DNA of 15,035 bases from an uncultured Collinsella sp. (GCA_959606065.1 CAUHHV010000032.1:1-15035), one strand, 5' to 3'. Positions 5,331 to 12,066 are shown, numbered from the stretch's first letter. The notes: generated by a model not told the origin, from the letters alone. Program-made: numbers and translations.

Positions 5331-7406
5331 ATGAGATTCTCGATTATTAGCGAGATCCCCGGCAGGACCCGTCTTCAATTGGCGGGTCCTGTGCCAGAGA
5401 GCGATCTCGATGCACTTCTTAAGCTTGGCGGCGACATCGACGGCGTGCACAAGGTGCGCGTCTACGGCCGCATCGGCCAGATGGCACTCGAATACGACGA
5501 GTCGCGCCGCGATGCCGTGCTGGCCGCCGTCGGTGCGCTCGACGCTCAGGTCATCGCCGACGCAAAGACGGGTTACGTGATGCAGCTTGAGCCACGCAAG
5601 CACAAGCTCGTCATGGATCTTGCCACACTTATCGGCGCCCACTACGCGCGCCGCTGGTTCTTGCCGACGCCTCTGCGTGCTGTGTTTGTCGTGGCCGGTT
5701 ACATGGCATTTTTGCGCGCCGCCCTCCGTGAGCTCGCGCAGCCGCGCCTGACCGTTCCCGTGCTCGATGCTTCGGCCATTGGTATCTCGTTTGTCAAACG
5801 CGACGTCGATACCGCCGGCCAGACGATGTTCCTGCTCAACGTGGGCGAATTGCTCGAGGACTACACGCGCGCCATGAGCGAAAACGAGCTCATCAACTCG
5901 CTGCTCGACGTGCCCGATAAGGCACAAAAAGTGGTCGGTGACACCGAGGTAAGCGTTGCCGCCACCGAGCTCGAGCCCGGCGACTTGGTAGCCGTGCGCA
6001 CTGGCATGTCCATTTGCATCGACGGTGTTGTCGAGCAGGGGAGCGCTATGGTCAACCAAGCGACCCTGACCGGCGAGCCGCTGGCCGTCGAGCGTAGCGC
6101 AGGCGACGACGTGTTCGCCGGCACCGTCGTGGAAGACGGCAGCATCTTGGTGCGCGTGCGCGCCAATACGGCGCAAACCAAACTGCGCTCAATCGTCTCG
6201 CTCGTGCAGACGGCCGACTCGCTCAAGTCCGAGGGCCAGTCGCATATGGAGGACCTTGCCAACAAGATCGTCCCGTGGAACTTCTTGCTCGCGGGCCTGG
6301 TTGCGCTTACTACCCGCAGCCTCATCAAGACCTCGGCGGCACTGATGGTCGACTACTCGTGCGCACTCAAGCTCACGGGTTCCGTTGCCGTCATGACCGC
6401 TATGAGCGATGCTGCCAAGATGGGCGTCATGGTCAAGGGCGCGAAGTACTTTGAGTCGTTTGCCAAGGCCGACACCATTGTGTTTGACAAGACCGGCACG
6501 CTTACCGAGGCGCAGCCGCGTCTTGCCTGCGTGCTCACCACCGATGGCTGGAGCGAGGACGAGGTTCTGCGCCTTTCCGCTTGCTTGGAGGAGCATTTTC
6601 CGCATCCGGTGGCGCGTGCCGTGGTCAATGCGGCACGCGAGCGCGGGCTCGAGCACCGCGAGCGCCATGCTGCCGTCGAGTACATCGTGGCGCACGGCAT
6701 CGCTTCGTCCATTGAAGGGCGTCGCGCGATTATCGGCTCGGCACACTTTGTGTTTGAGGACGAGAGCGCGCAGCTCGATTCCGACATTAAGGAGCGCATT
6801 GAGTCTCAGATGCAGGGCCTGTCACCGCTGTATCTGGCGGTCGATGGCAAGGTCGTCGGCGTGCTCGGTATCGAGGATCCGCTCAAGCCCGGCGTCCGTG
6901 AGGCCATCGCCGACCTACATGCGCTGGGCGTCAAGCATGTCGTTATGCTCACGGGCGATTCGGAGCGCACGGCCGAGCGCATTGCGCGCGAGGCGGGTGT
7001 CGACGAGTTTAAGGCCGAGCTGCTGCCCGAGGACAAGTACGCCTATGTGGAGCGCATTAAGGGTGAGGGGCGCCACGTTGCCATGGTGGGCGACGGCGTC
7101 AACGATTCGCCGGCACTCGGTTTGGCCGACGTGGGGCTGGCAATGGGTGGCGGAAGCGACATCGCCAAGGAGGTCGCCGATATTATCCTGACCGACACGG
7201 ATCTGGCCGCGATCGTGCGTTTGCGCCGCATGAGCCAGGGCCTCATTGATCGTCTGACGAGCTCCTACTCTAAGGTGATGCTCACCAACTCGGCGCTGTT
7301 GGCATTGGGTATTACCGGCGCGATTACCCCGCAGACGTCGTCACTGCTGCACAACGGCTCGACGATTGCCTACAGCCTGAGCAACGCGAAGGCTTACCTG
7401 CGTTAG
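5331..7406 (+). CDS. P1B-type heavy-metal transporting ATPase
   Basis: A 691-residue membrane pump that uses ATP to move a metal ion, most likely outward. Residues 1-75 look like a degenerate HMA-type fold (IPGRTRLQL) without a CxxC metal site. The core has TGE (247-249), the phosphorylated Asp in DKTGTLT (D386), the P1B hallmark HP dipeptide (425-426) and GDGVND (587-592). The metal-site helix carries DYSCAL (SCA at 343-345) instead of CPC or SPC, and few membrane helices precede the actuator domain. These traits set it apart from CopA and ZntA. The metal is unknown. Manganese, iron, zinc or cobalt all fit. It is probably co-transcribed with the small protein upstream, under the palindrome at 4939-4958. 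Its own ribosome binding site is weak (CCAGGC), consistent with translational coupling. Confidence 0.85.
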   Translation: MRFSIISEIPGRTRLQLAGPVPESDLDALLKLGGDIDGVHKVRVYGRIGQMALEYDESRRDAVLAAVGALDAQVIADAKTGYVMQLEPRKHKLVMDLATLIGAHYARRWFLPTPLRAVFVVAGYMAFLRAALRELAQPRLTVPVLDASAIGISFVKRDVDTAGQTMFLLNVGELLEDYTRAMSENELINSLLDVPDKAQKVVGDTEVSVAATELEPGDLVAVRTGMSICIDGVVEQGSAMVNQATLTGEPLAVERSAGDDVFAGTVVEDGSILVRVRANTAQTKLRSIVSLVQTADSLKSEGQSHMEDLANKIVPWNFLLAGLVALTTRSLIKTSAALMVDYSCALKLTGSVAVMTAMSDAAKMGVMVKGAKYFESFAKADTIVFDKTGTLTEAQPRLACVLTTDGWSEDEVLRLSACLEEHFPHPVARAVVNAARERGLEHRERHAAVEYIVAHGIASSIEGRRAIIGSAHFVFEDESAQLDSDIKERIESQMQGLSPLYLAVDGKVVGVLGIEDPLKPGVREAIADLHALGVKHVVMLTGDSERTAERIAREAGVDEFKAELLPEDKYAYVERIKGEGRHVAMVGDGVNDSPALGLADVGLAMGGGSDIAKEVADIILTDTDLAAIVRLRRMSQGLIDRLTSSYSKVMLTNSALLALGITGAITPQTSSLLHNGSTIAYSLSNAKAYLR

Positions 7407-7425
7407 CGTTTTCGATTGAGTAAAT

Positions 7426-7478
7426 GGCCTGCACCCTGACGACACCGCAGCCGCCAGGGTGCAGGCCTTCTTTTGTTT
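7426..7478 (+). terminator. Strong Rho-independent terminator after the ATPase
   Basis: A perfect 13-bp stem (GGCCTGCACCCTG at 7426-7438, its complement at 7455-7467) is followed by TTCTTTTGTTT. It ends the metal ATPase operon. Its T-tract runs into the -35 of the next transcription unit. Confidence 0.9.
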
Positions 7479-7505
7479 GACGAGATGTTAGCTCGGATAT
7501 ATGCT
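7477..7505 (+). promoter_or_regulatory. Promoter of the toxin-antitoxin operon
   Basis: TTGACG (7477-7482), a 17-bp spacer and TATGCT (7500-7505) make a good sigma-70-type promoter. The palindrome at 7508-7524 would cover the start site. Confidence 0.55.
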
Positions 7506-7507
7506 CG

Positions 7508-7524
7508 TGCTAGCAGAGCTAGCA
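7508..7524. promoter_or_regulatory. Palindromic operator of the toxin-antitoxin operon
   Basis: TGCTAGC-AGA-GCTAGCA is a perfect 7-bp inverted repeat. It covers the predicted transcription start and ends just before the antitoxin ribosome binding site (AAGGTGAGG, 7531-7539). RelB-type antitoxins repress their own operons through such palindromes, so autoregulation is likely. Confidence 0.6.
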
Positions 7525-7544
7525 ATGCTGAAGGTGAGGTTGAG

Positions 7545-7898
7545 ATGGCTACCGTTGGCAGCATGGCGCAGGTGAATGTTCGCGTAGATCGCTCGGTTAA
7601 AGAGCGCGCCGAGGAAGCGCTGCGGCTTTCGGGCGGGTCACTGCCCGAGCTCATCAAAAAGGTGGTGGCCAAGGTCGCGCAGGGTGGCGGGCAGTGCGAG
7701 GAAGTGCTTGCGGCCGTCGACGACCGGCGGCAGACCGTCGCGCCCGATACTCCGTTCGCCGCATCATGGGCGGCGGCAGATCAGCTTTACGCGGACCTGG
7801 GCATCGCTACGTCGCCCGTATCCGACGATCGCGGTTGGGAAACAATCTATTCCGAAGCCATGGACGAGCACTATCGCCAAAAGGGGATGATCCTGTGA
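7545..7898 (+). CDS. Type II antitoxin, RelB/DinJ-like ribbon-helix-helix
   Basis: A 117-residue protein. Residues 8-45 (AQVNVRVDRSVKERAEEALR and following helix) match the N-terminal ribbon-helix-helix of RelB/DinJ antitoxins, which dimerise and bind DNA. The C-terminal half is acidic and probably wraps the toxin. The ATG at 7545 is chosen because AAGGTGAGG stands five bases upstream. An in-frame TTG at 7473 falls inside the terminator T-tract and upstream of the promoter, and an ATG at 7563 has no ribosome binding site. The stop codon overlaps the GTG start of the PIN-domain gene, giving the coupled antitoxin-toxin order. It should neutralise that toxin and repress the operon at the palindrome at 7508-7524. 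Confidence 0.75.
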   Translation: MATVGSMAQVNVRVDRSVKERAEEALRLSGGSLPELIKKVVAKVAQGGGQCEEVLAAVDDRRQTVAPDTPFAASWAAADQLYADLGIATSPVSDDRGWETIYSEAMDEHYRQKGMIL

Positions 7899-8410
7899 GC
7901 GGGGCTCCCCTCAAAATAATGGTGGATGCCAACGTATGGGTTGATTCGTTTTGCGCCGACCATGCCGAGTCGCTTGCCGCACGCGCGTTTATTGGGCAGG
8001 CGACGGAGGCGGGGGCATTGCTGTTCTTTCCGGTGCATATCGCCAAGGACGTACTGTATGTTGTACAGCACGAACTGAAGCATAGCGTTCTTGCCAGCGG
8101 GGGAGCGCTCGATGAGGCATCTGCCCGCGCGATTGGCGATGCGGCGTTGGCGTTTGTTCGGAACATGACCGAAAACGCCACGGCCGTGGGTGCAGATGCG
8201 TCGGACCTTTGGCTGGCCGACAAATACTTAGCGCTCCATCGCGATTACGAGGACAACTTGGTACTCGCCGCATGCAAACGCGCCCAGGTTGATTACTTGG
8301 TGACCAACGATCGAAAACTGCTCGAACATGCCGATCTTGCAGCAAAGACACCTCGTCAAATGATGCCGATTCTTGCTTTGGCCAAACGCGGCGGCACGGC
8401 TATCGGTTGA
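7895..8410 (+). CDS. PIN-domain toxin (VapC-like ribonuclease)
   Basis: A 171-residue predicted RNase. The first PIN acidic residue is D11 in MVDANVWVD, near the N-terminus. The C-terminal acidic residues are D120 (EDNLVLAA) and D139 in VTNDRKL. These are the usual positions for metal-binding residues in PIN nucleases. The GTG start at 7895 overlaps the antitoxin stop by four bases, and AAAAGGGGA lies upstream inside the antitoxin gene. By family, it would cleave tRNA or other RNA when the antitoxin is lost. The RelB-like partner with a PIN toxin is a mixed pairing; whether it forms a working pair is inferred from the overlap. Confidence 0.75.
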   Translation: MSGAPLKIMVDANVWVDSFCADHAESLAARAFIGQATEAGALLFFPVHIAKDVLYVVQHELKHSVLASGGALDEASARAIGDAALAFVRNMTENATAVGADASDLWLADKYLALHRDYEDNLVLAACKRAQVDYLVTNDRKLLEHADLAAKTPRQMMPILALAKRGGTAIG

Positions 8411-8421
8411 CGCGAGCTGTT

Positions 8422-8460
8422 CGCGGGCCCCTTGGACGACGATGCGCCAAGGGGCCCGCG
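8422..8460. terminator. Bidirectional hairpin terminator between convergent genes
   Basis: A perfect 14-bp GC-rich stem (CGCGGGCCCCTTGG at 8422-8435, complement at 8447-8460) lies between the toxin gene and the convergent minus-strand gene at 8469. No long T-run follows on either side, but the stem is very strong. Confidence 0.65.
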
Positions 8461-8468
8461 TCTGCTAT

Positions 8469-8903
8469 TTACAAAAGCTCGGCCTTGATGGTGGGACTTT
8501 CTGCGAGCTGCTCGGCTGCCTTTTCGTTGGAGCTGTCGAGTGCTGCCAGACTGCGGTAGACCCACTCGTTGACCTGGGTGTTCTTGACGCCTGCGGTCTG
8601 CATAAGGGCGCCTACCTCGCGGATTGCTGCGAACAGATCGGCCTTGGGACCCGCGAGCTCGACCTCGATACCGTGGTAGGCGGCCACGCCGCGGTTCTCA
8701 CTCACGTGGTCGATAAAGCCCTCGACGGTCTCAAGCTGCTGGGCGAGAGCTGCATCATCGTCAACGTCCAGCGCGACGAGTGCGTTCGATACCGTGAGGG
8801 CGGGATGTCCGCAGGGGACAAAGCCCTCGATGACATCCATAGCTTCGGTAATGGTTGAGCCCAGGCCTGCGAGGGCATCGACGAGTTGCTGCTTGGTATC
8901 CAT
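8469..8903 (-). CDS. Hypothetical protein, acidic and helical
   Basis: A 144-residue soluble protein that I do not recognise. It is acidic and Ala/Leu/Glu-rich, predicted mostly helical, with no signal peptide or membrane segment. It carries isolated Cys and His residues (PCGHPA near residue 30) but no clear metal site. The ATG at 8903 is preceded by GAAAGGA, and a -10-like TATATT lies on the minus strand at 8940-8945, so it is probably a real, independently transcribed gene. It diverges from the tmRNA gene and converges on the toxin gene. No function can be assigned from context. Confidence 0.7.
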   Translation of the reverse strand: MDTKQQLVDALAGLGSTITEAMDVIEGFVPCGHPALTVSNALVALDVDDDAALAQQLETVEGFIDHVSENRGVAAYHGIEVELAGPKADLFAAIREVGALMQTAGVKNTQVNEWVYRSLAALDSSNEKAAEQLAESPTIKAELL

Positions 8904-8939
8904 AACGGTCCTTTCGACGGGTCAATTTTGCTTGGCGAA

Positions 8940-8945
8940 AATATA
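8940..8945 (-). promoter_or_regulatory. Possible -10 element of the hypothetical gene at 8469-8903
   Basis: The minus strand reads TATATT about 37 bases before the ATG at 8903. The -35 region 17 bp upstream (CTTTTG) is poor, so this is tentative. Confidence 0.35.
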
Positions 8946-9057
8946 CGTGACGCGATCGGTAACAAAAGTGCGAAGTGCGGCGCACATTGGGGTCTTCACA
9001 GCTCGTGCATAGAACAGCTGTCCGCTTTCAGAACGTGGTAAGATAACACTCCACAAG

Positions 9058-9119
9058 CGGGGCTCGCCCCGTATGTTCCTTGAAAAGTCGACGGTTATCG
9101 GGTGTTTGCAGGCCCGATA
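9058..9119 (+). other. Two hairpins upstream of the tmRNA gene
   Basis: CGGGG-CTCG-CCCCG (9058-9071) and TATCGGG-N10-CCCGATA (9096-9119) lie between a possible -10 (TAAGAT, 9039-9044) and the mature tmRNA 5' end. If transcription starts near 9050, they belong to the precursor removed by RNase P. I see nothing else in 8904-9142 apart from the -10 of the gene to the left. Confidence 0.35.
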
Positions 9120-9142
9120 CCATCCAGACTTTCCCGACATTC

Positions 9143-9506
9143 GGGGGCGACTGGTTTCGACACGATAGCTCTGAGAGAGGAAGCAAGCCGAGGTCTCCTC
9201 GCCTCGTTAAACAGGGGTACCGTCAAATTGAATTGACAACAACTCTTCTTTTGAGCCTATGGCTCTCGCTGCTTAATTTATAGCGGCGCGTCAACCCGGT
9301 GATTTCCCCGACACCGGCGCGACGTCATCTTAGGGGAATGCTCCTGCGCACGTAATCGGTATGGCGCGGGCTAAGACCGAACCGGTTAGGACGTCGCGAG
9401 CGTGTCGCTGCGCGCAAGGCGTCCGAGACTAAACCAGCGACTGAGCTTGGAGATGCCAATCAGGGGGCTTTCGTGGACCGGAGTTCGATTCTCCGCGCCT
9501 CCACCA
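9143..9506 (+). ncRNA. ssrA: Transfer-messenger RNA (tmRNA)
   Basis: The 5' end GGGGGCGACTGGTTTCGACA is the conserved tmRNA start. The 3' end has the T-arm (GGAGTTCGATTCTCC), then CGCCTCC-A-CCA. The 7-bp acceptor stem pairs 9143-9149 with 9496-9502 and keeps the G3-U70 wobble (9145 with 9500) that alanyl-tRNA synthetase reads. CCA is encoded. At 364 nt the length is normal. tmRNA with SmpB frees ribosomes stalled on broken mRNAs and tags the peptide for proteolysis. An internal reading frame ending in ALAA and TAA is present at 9235-9276. It is followed by its own terminator. It is a one-piece, not a permuted two-piece, tmRNA. Confidence 0.97.
9235..9276 (+). other. tmRNA proteolysis tag reading frame
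   Basis: The tag frame reads DNNSSFEPMALAA and stops at TAA (9274-9276). An in-frame TGA at 9229-9231 limits the frame on the left, so the resume codon must be ATT 9232 or GAC 9235. GAC is more likely, since resume codons usually begin with G. The ALAA ending is the ClpXP-type degradation signal. Confidence 0.75.
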
Positions 9507-9514
9507 TAAGTAAC

Positions 9515-9553
9515 AGGCAGGTAGATATTCGTATCTACCTGTCTTTTTATTTC
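9515..9553 (+). terminator. Rho-independent terminator of ssrA
   Basis: A 13-bp stem with one G-T pair (arms 9515-9527 and 9532-9544, loop TTCG) runs into TTTTTATTT just after the encoded CCA. This is a standard strong terminator. Confidence 0.9.
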
Positions 9554-9557
9554 TAGT

Positions 9558-9609
9558 CCGTACCGCGGAGAATCGAACTCTGTGCAGGGCGCGGGCGTTA
9601 AGCAAACGC
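9558..9609. repeat. 52-bp direct repeat, copy 1, with inverted tmRNA T-arm
   Basis: This segment matches 9758-9809 with three mismatches, exactly 200 bp apart. Positions 9564-9580 (CGCGGAGAATCGAACTC) are the perfect reverse complement of tmRNA positions 9481-9497. The copy lies just after the tmRNA terminator. Possible origins are a remnant attachment site of an element that integrated at ssrA, or a dispersed repeat carrying a tRNA-like T-arm. Confidence 0.75.
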
Positions 9610-9628
9610 GAAGCGTTTGTAGCCCGCG
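9590..9628. repeat. Large two-part inverted repeat
   Basis: CGCGGGC (9590-9596) pairs with GCCCGCG (9622-9628), and inside it CAAACGC-GAA-GCGTTTG (9603-9619) forms a second perfect stem. The structure spans the end of the first 52-bp repeat. The second repeat copy lacks the right arms. Confidence 0.6.
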
Positions 9629-9757
9629 GGCGAGGGCGGCGGCAGCCGGCCGAAGCCGGTGCAGCAAATACGCGGATTCTTCGCGCAAAGCTTCAGCCCA
9701 ATATAGATGCGATGTTTATCGAATTTCAGCTGGCCTCGCCCAGCATCAACGGATCCC

Positions 9758-9809
9758 CCGTACCGCGGAGAATCGAACTCTATGCAGGGCGCGGGCGTAA
9801 AGAAAACGC
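9758..9809. repeat. 52-bp direct repeat, copy 2, with inverted tmRNA T-arm
   Basis: The second copy of the repeat at 9558-9609, differing at three positions. It also carries the inverted 17-bp tmRNA T-arm (9764-9780). It runs almost directly into the 62-bp tandem array. The 150 bp between the copies hold a hairpin (9646-9659) and no convincing gene. Confidence 0.75.
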
Positions 9810-9823
9810 CTCAGTGACGCAGA

Positions 9824-10043
9824 GTGGGACGCGTTTTCCCAATGACTGCCCAGGCGGAAACCGCATCCCGGAATCTAAGCTCGGAATGGGATACATTTTC
9901 CGGATGACGCCTCAAGTGGAAGCTGCGACCCGGAATCGAGCCGTAGAGTGGGACATGCTTTCCCCATGGCAACCCAGGCGGAAAGCGCATCCCGGAATCG
10001 CCCCTCAGAACGGGACGTGCTTTCCGCCAGCCGCCCCCTCAAC
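9824..10043. repeat. Tandem array of diverged 62-bp hairpin units
   Basis: Three full units (9824-9885, 9886-9947, 9948-10009) and a partial fourth (10010 to about 10043) repeat with an exact 62-bp period. By hand count, units 1 and 3 match at about 49 of 62 positions and units 2 and 3 at about 40. Conserved blocks are GTGGGAC, TTTTCC/CTTTCC, GGCGGAAA and CATCCCGGAATC. Each unit can fold back on itself (for example GGGACATGCTTTCC with GGAAAGCGCATCCC). The period is not a multiple of three, so this is not coding. It lies 70 bp before the patatin-like gene. Confidence 0.8.
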
Positions 10044-10103
10044 TCCAAAACCCATGCGCCCTCCATCCCAAAACTGGGTAGAAGAAAGCCAAAACGCAAT
10101 CGC

Positions 10104-10110
10104 AGGAGGT
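10104..10110 (+). promoter_or_regulatory. Strong ribosome binding site of the patatin-like gene
   Basis: AGGAGGT stands four bases before the ATG at 10115 and fixes that start. Confidence 0.8.
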
Positions 10111-10114
10111 CAAT

Positions 10115-10993
10115 ATGACTGCAGAAGATAAGGCAAAGAACGCCGGCAAGGTCGCGCTCGTCTTGGAGGGTGGCAGTTTTCGTGGGCAGTTTACCGCCGG
10201 CGTGCTCGACGTTCTCATGGAGGCCGGTGTCGAAATTCCGGCGGTGTACGGCGTTTCGGCCGGTGCGCTCAACGGCGTCAACTACAAGTCGCACCAGATC
10301 GGTCGCGTCAATCGCATCAACCTGACCTTCTGCAATGACAACCGCTACATGGGTGCCGCATCCTTCGCATCCACGGGCTCCATCGTGGGTTACGACTTTA
10401 TCTTCAACGATATCCAGGACCGCCTGGATCCCTTTGATAACGAGACGTTCGACGCCAGCCCTATCGAGATGTACGCCGTCGCGACGGACATGCTGTTTGG
10501 AACCGCTGCCTACCTGCCGGTCAAAAGCGCCGTGCTCGACCTCGATGCCGTGCGTGCCTCGACGTCGCTGCCGCTGGTGACGCCGCCGGTCGAGATCGAC
10601 GGGCACAAATACGTCGACGGCGGCGTAGCCGATTCGGTCCCCATCGAGCACGTGCTGGAGGAGGCGGGCTTCGATCGCGCGGTTGTCATTGTCACGCAGG
10701 ACCGCTCGTACGAGAAAAAGCCCTACGAGTTTATGCCTGCCGCGCGCGCCCGCTATGTCGACTACCCCTATCTGCTCGAGGCTATCGAGACGCGCCACGA
10801 CCGCTATAACCTCCAGCGCATGCACCTGTGGAAGTATGAGCGCGAGGGCCGCGCGCTGGTCATTGCTCCGCAAAAGCCGGTCGAGGTCGGCCATGTCGAG
10901 CACGATCCGGCAAAGCTTTTGGACCTGTATATCCAGGGCCGTCAGGAGGCAAAGCGCTTGCTGGGAGATATCGAGGCGTTTGTCGAGCGTTAA
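10115..10993 (+). CDS. Patatin-like phospholipase
   Basis: A 292-residue predicted lipid acyl hydrolase of the patatin/RssA family. The oxyanion-hole motif is GGSFRG (19-24), the nucleophile is S48 in GVSAG (46-50), and the catalytic Asp is D168 in VDGGVADS (167-174), so the Ser-Asp dyad is complete. No signal peptide or membrane helix is seen, so it is probably cytoplasmic. The start is fixed by AGGAGGT. Long flanks without genes and no obvious partner suggest a single-gene unit, with its promoter somewhere in or near the repeat array. No clear terminator follows before the rplM promoter. The substrate is unknown; family members act on phospholipids or other esters. Confidence 0.9.
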   Translation: MTAEDKAKNAGKVALVLEGGSFRGQFTAGVLDVLMEAGVEIPAVYGVSAGALNGVNYKSHQIGRVNRINLTFCNDNRYMGAASFASTGSIVGYDFIFNDIQDRLDPFDNETFDASPIEMYAVATDMLFGTAAYLPVKSAVLDLDAVRASTSLPLVTPPVEIDGHKYVDGGVADSVPIEHVLEEAGFDRAVVIVTQDRSYEKKPYEFMPAARARYVDYPYLLEAIETRHDRYNLQRMHLWKYEREGRALVIAPQKPVEVGHVEHDPAKLLDLYIQGRQEAKRLLGDIEAFVER

Positions 10994-11056
10994 CGCTGCG
11001 ACATCACGGCTCGTGGATGACATGTGCAGAAACTCTGGTCGGAGCCAAAATACCTG

Positions 11057-11084
11057 TTGACTCGTACGGCGGGCGGGGTAATAT
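11057..11084 (+). promoter_or_regulatory. Promoter of rplM-rpsI
   Basis: TTGACT (11057-11062), a 16-bp spacer and TAATAT (11079-11084) form a plausible sigma-70 promoter. It gives a leader of about 60 nt ending in the strong ribosome binding site GGAGGAG (11139-11145). Confidence 0.6.
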
Positions 11085-11090
11085 GGACGG

Positions 11091-11122
11091 GTTACTTGCA
11101 GAGCCCCGTGAATCTCTGTAAC
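11091..11122 (+). promoter_or_regulatory. Leader hairpin resembling the L13 ribosomal-protein leader
   Basis: GTTA-[CTTG]-CAGAG (11091-11103) pairs with CTCTG-TAAC (11114-11122): nine base pairs with a 4-nt bulge and a 10-nt loop, at the very 5' end of the rplM mRNA. The position and bulged-hairpin shape recall the autoregulatory L13 leader known in Firmicutes, where L13 represses its own operon. Homology is not tested. Confidence 0.5.
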
Positions 11123-11150
11123 AACACGTACTGTACATGGAGGAGTCTAA

Positions 11151-11594
11151 GTGATTTCGAAATCGACTCACTACGCCAAGCAGGGCGAGGTCCAGCGCAA
11201 CTGGGTTCTCGTCGACGCCGATGGTGCTGTCCTGGGCCGTCTTGCCACCCAGATCGCAATGATCCTGCGCGGTAAGAACAAGCCCCAGTTCACGCCCAAC
11301 AGCGACTGCGGCGACTTCGTTGTCGTCATCAACGCCGATAAGGTCCAGCTTACCGGTAACAAGGCCGACACGAAGACCTATTATCGCCACAGCGGCTACA
11401 ACGGCGGCCTCAAGGCTGAGAGCTTCCGCCAGGCTATGGAGAAGCACCCGGAGAAGGTCATCGAGCGCGCCGTTCGCGGTATGCTGCCCAAGACCACCCT
11501 CGGCCGTGCCCAGATGACCAAGCTTAAGGTCTACGCTGGTGCCGAGCATCCGCATGCTGCCCAGAACCCCACGAAGATTGAGCTGGAGGCTTAA
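11151..11594 (+). CDS. rplM: 50S ribosomal protein L13
   Basis: A 147-residue L13, the normal length. Diagnostic segments are WVLVDADGAVLGRLATQIA near the N-terminus, NADKVQLTGNK, YRHSGYNGG, ERAVRGMLPK and the HPHAAQNP stretch near the C-terminus. The start is a GTG at 11151, five bases after GGAGGAG. It is followed three bases later by rpsI, the conserved rplM-rpsI operon. L13 is an early-assembly protein of the large subunit. The leader hairpin at 11091-11122 may allow feedback by L13. Confidence 0.98.
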   Translation: MISKSTHYAKQGEVQRNWVLVDADGAVLGRLATQIAMILRGKNKPQFTPNSDCGDFVVVINADKVQLTGNKADTKTYYRHSGYNGGLKAESFRQAMEKHPEKVIERAVRGMLPKTTLGRAQMTKLKVYAGAEHPHAAQNPTKIELEA

Positions 11595-11596
11595 AG

Positions 11597-11992
<396 letters not shown>

Positions 11993-12022
11993 GGTTTTAT
12001 CTCCTTTCGAGATACAATGTAC

Positions 12023-12066
12023 AAGCGGGGCCTGCCGATTCCTCGGCGGGTCCCGCTTTTCTTTTT
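12023..12066 (+). terminator. Strong Rho-independent terminator of rplM-rpsI
   Basis: A 16-bp GC-rich stem with G-T pairs (12023-12038 with 12043-12058) and a TTCC loop leads into TTTTCTTTTT. A smaller hairpin, TATCTC-N5-GAGATA (11998-12014), lies just upstream. Together they separate the ribosomal operon from glmM. Confidence 0.92.

Noticed and set aside
9386..9688. Minus-strand 100-residue open frame with an AENRTPV stretch
   Set aside because: It is the antisense of the tmRNA 3' end plus the terminator and repeat. Such frames beside tRNA-like genes are well-known false proteins.
9824..10043. CRISPR array
   Set aside because: The repeats are contiguous and diverged, with no unique spacers and no cas genes.
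9712..10131. 139-residue open frame across the repeat array
   Set aside because: The 62-bp period is not a multiple of three, so repeats are read in different frames; there is no ribosome binding site, and it overlaps the well-supported patatin start.
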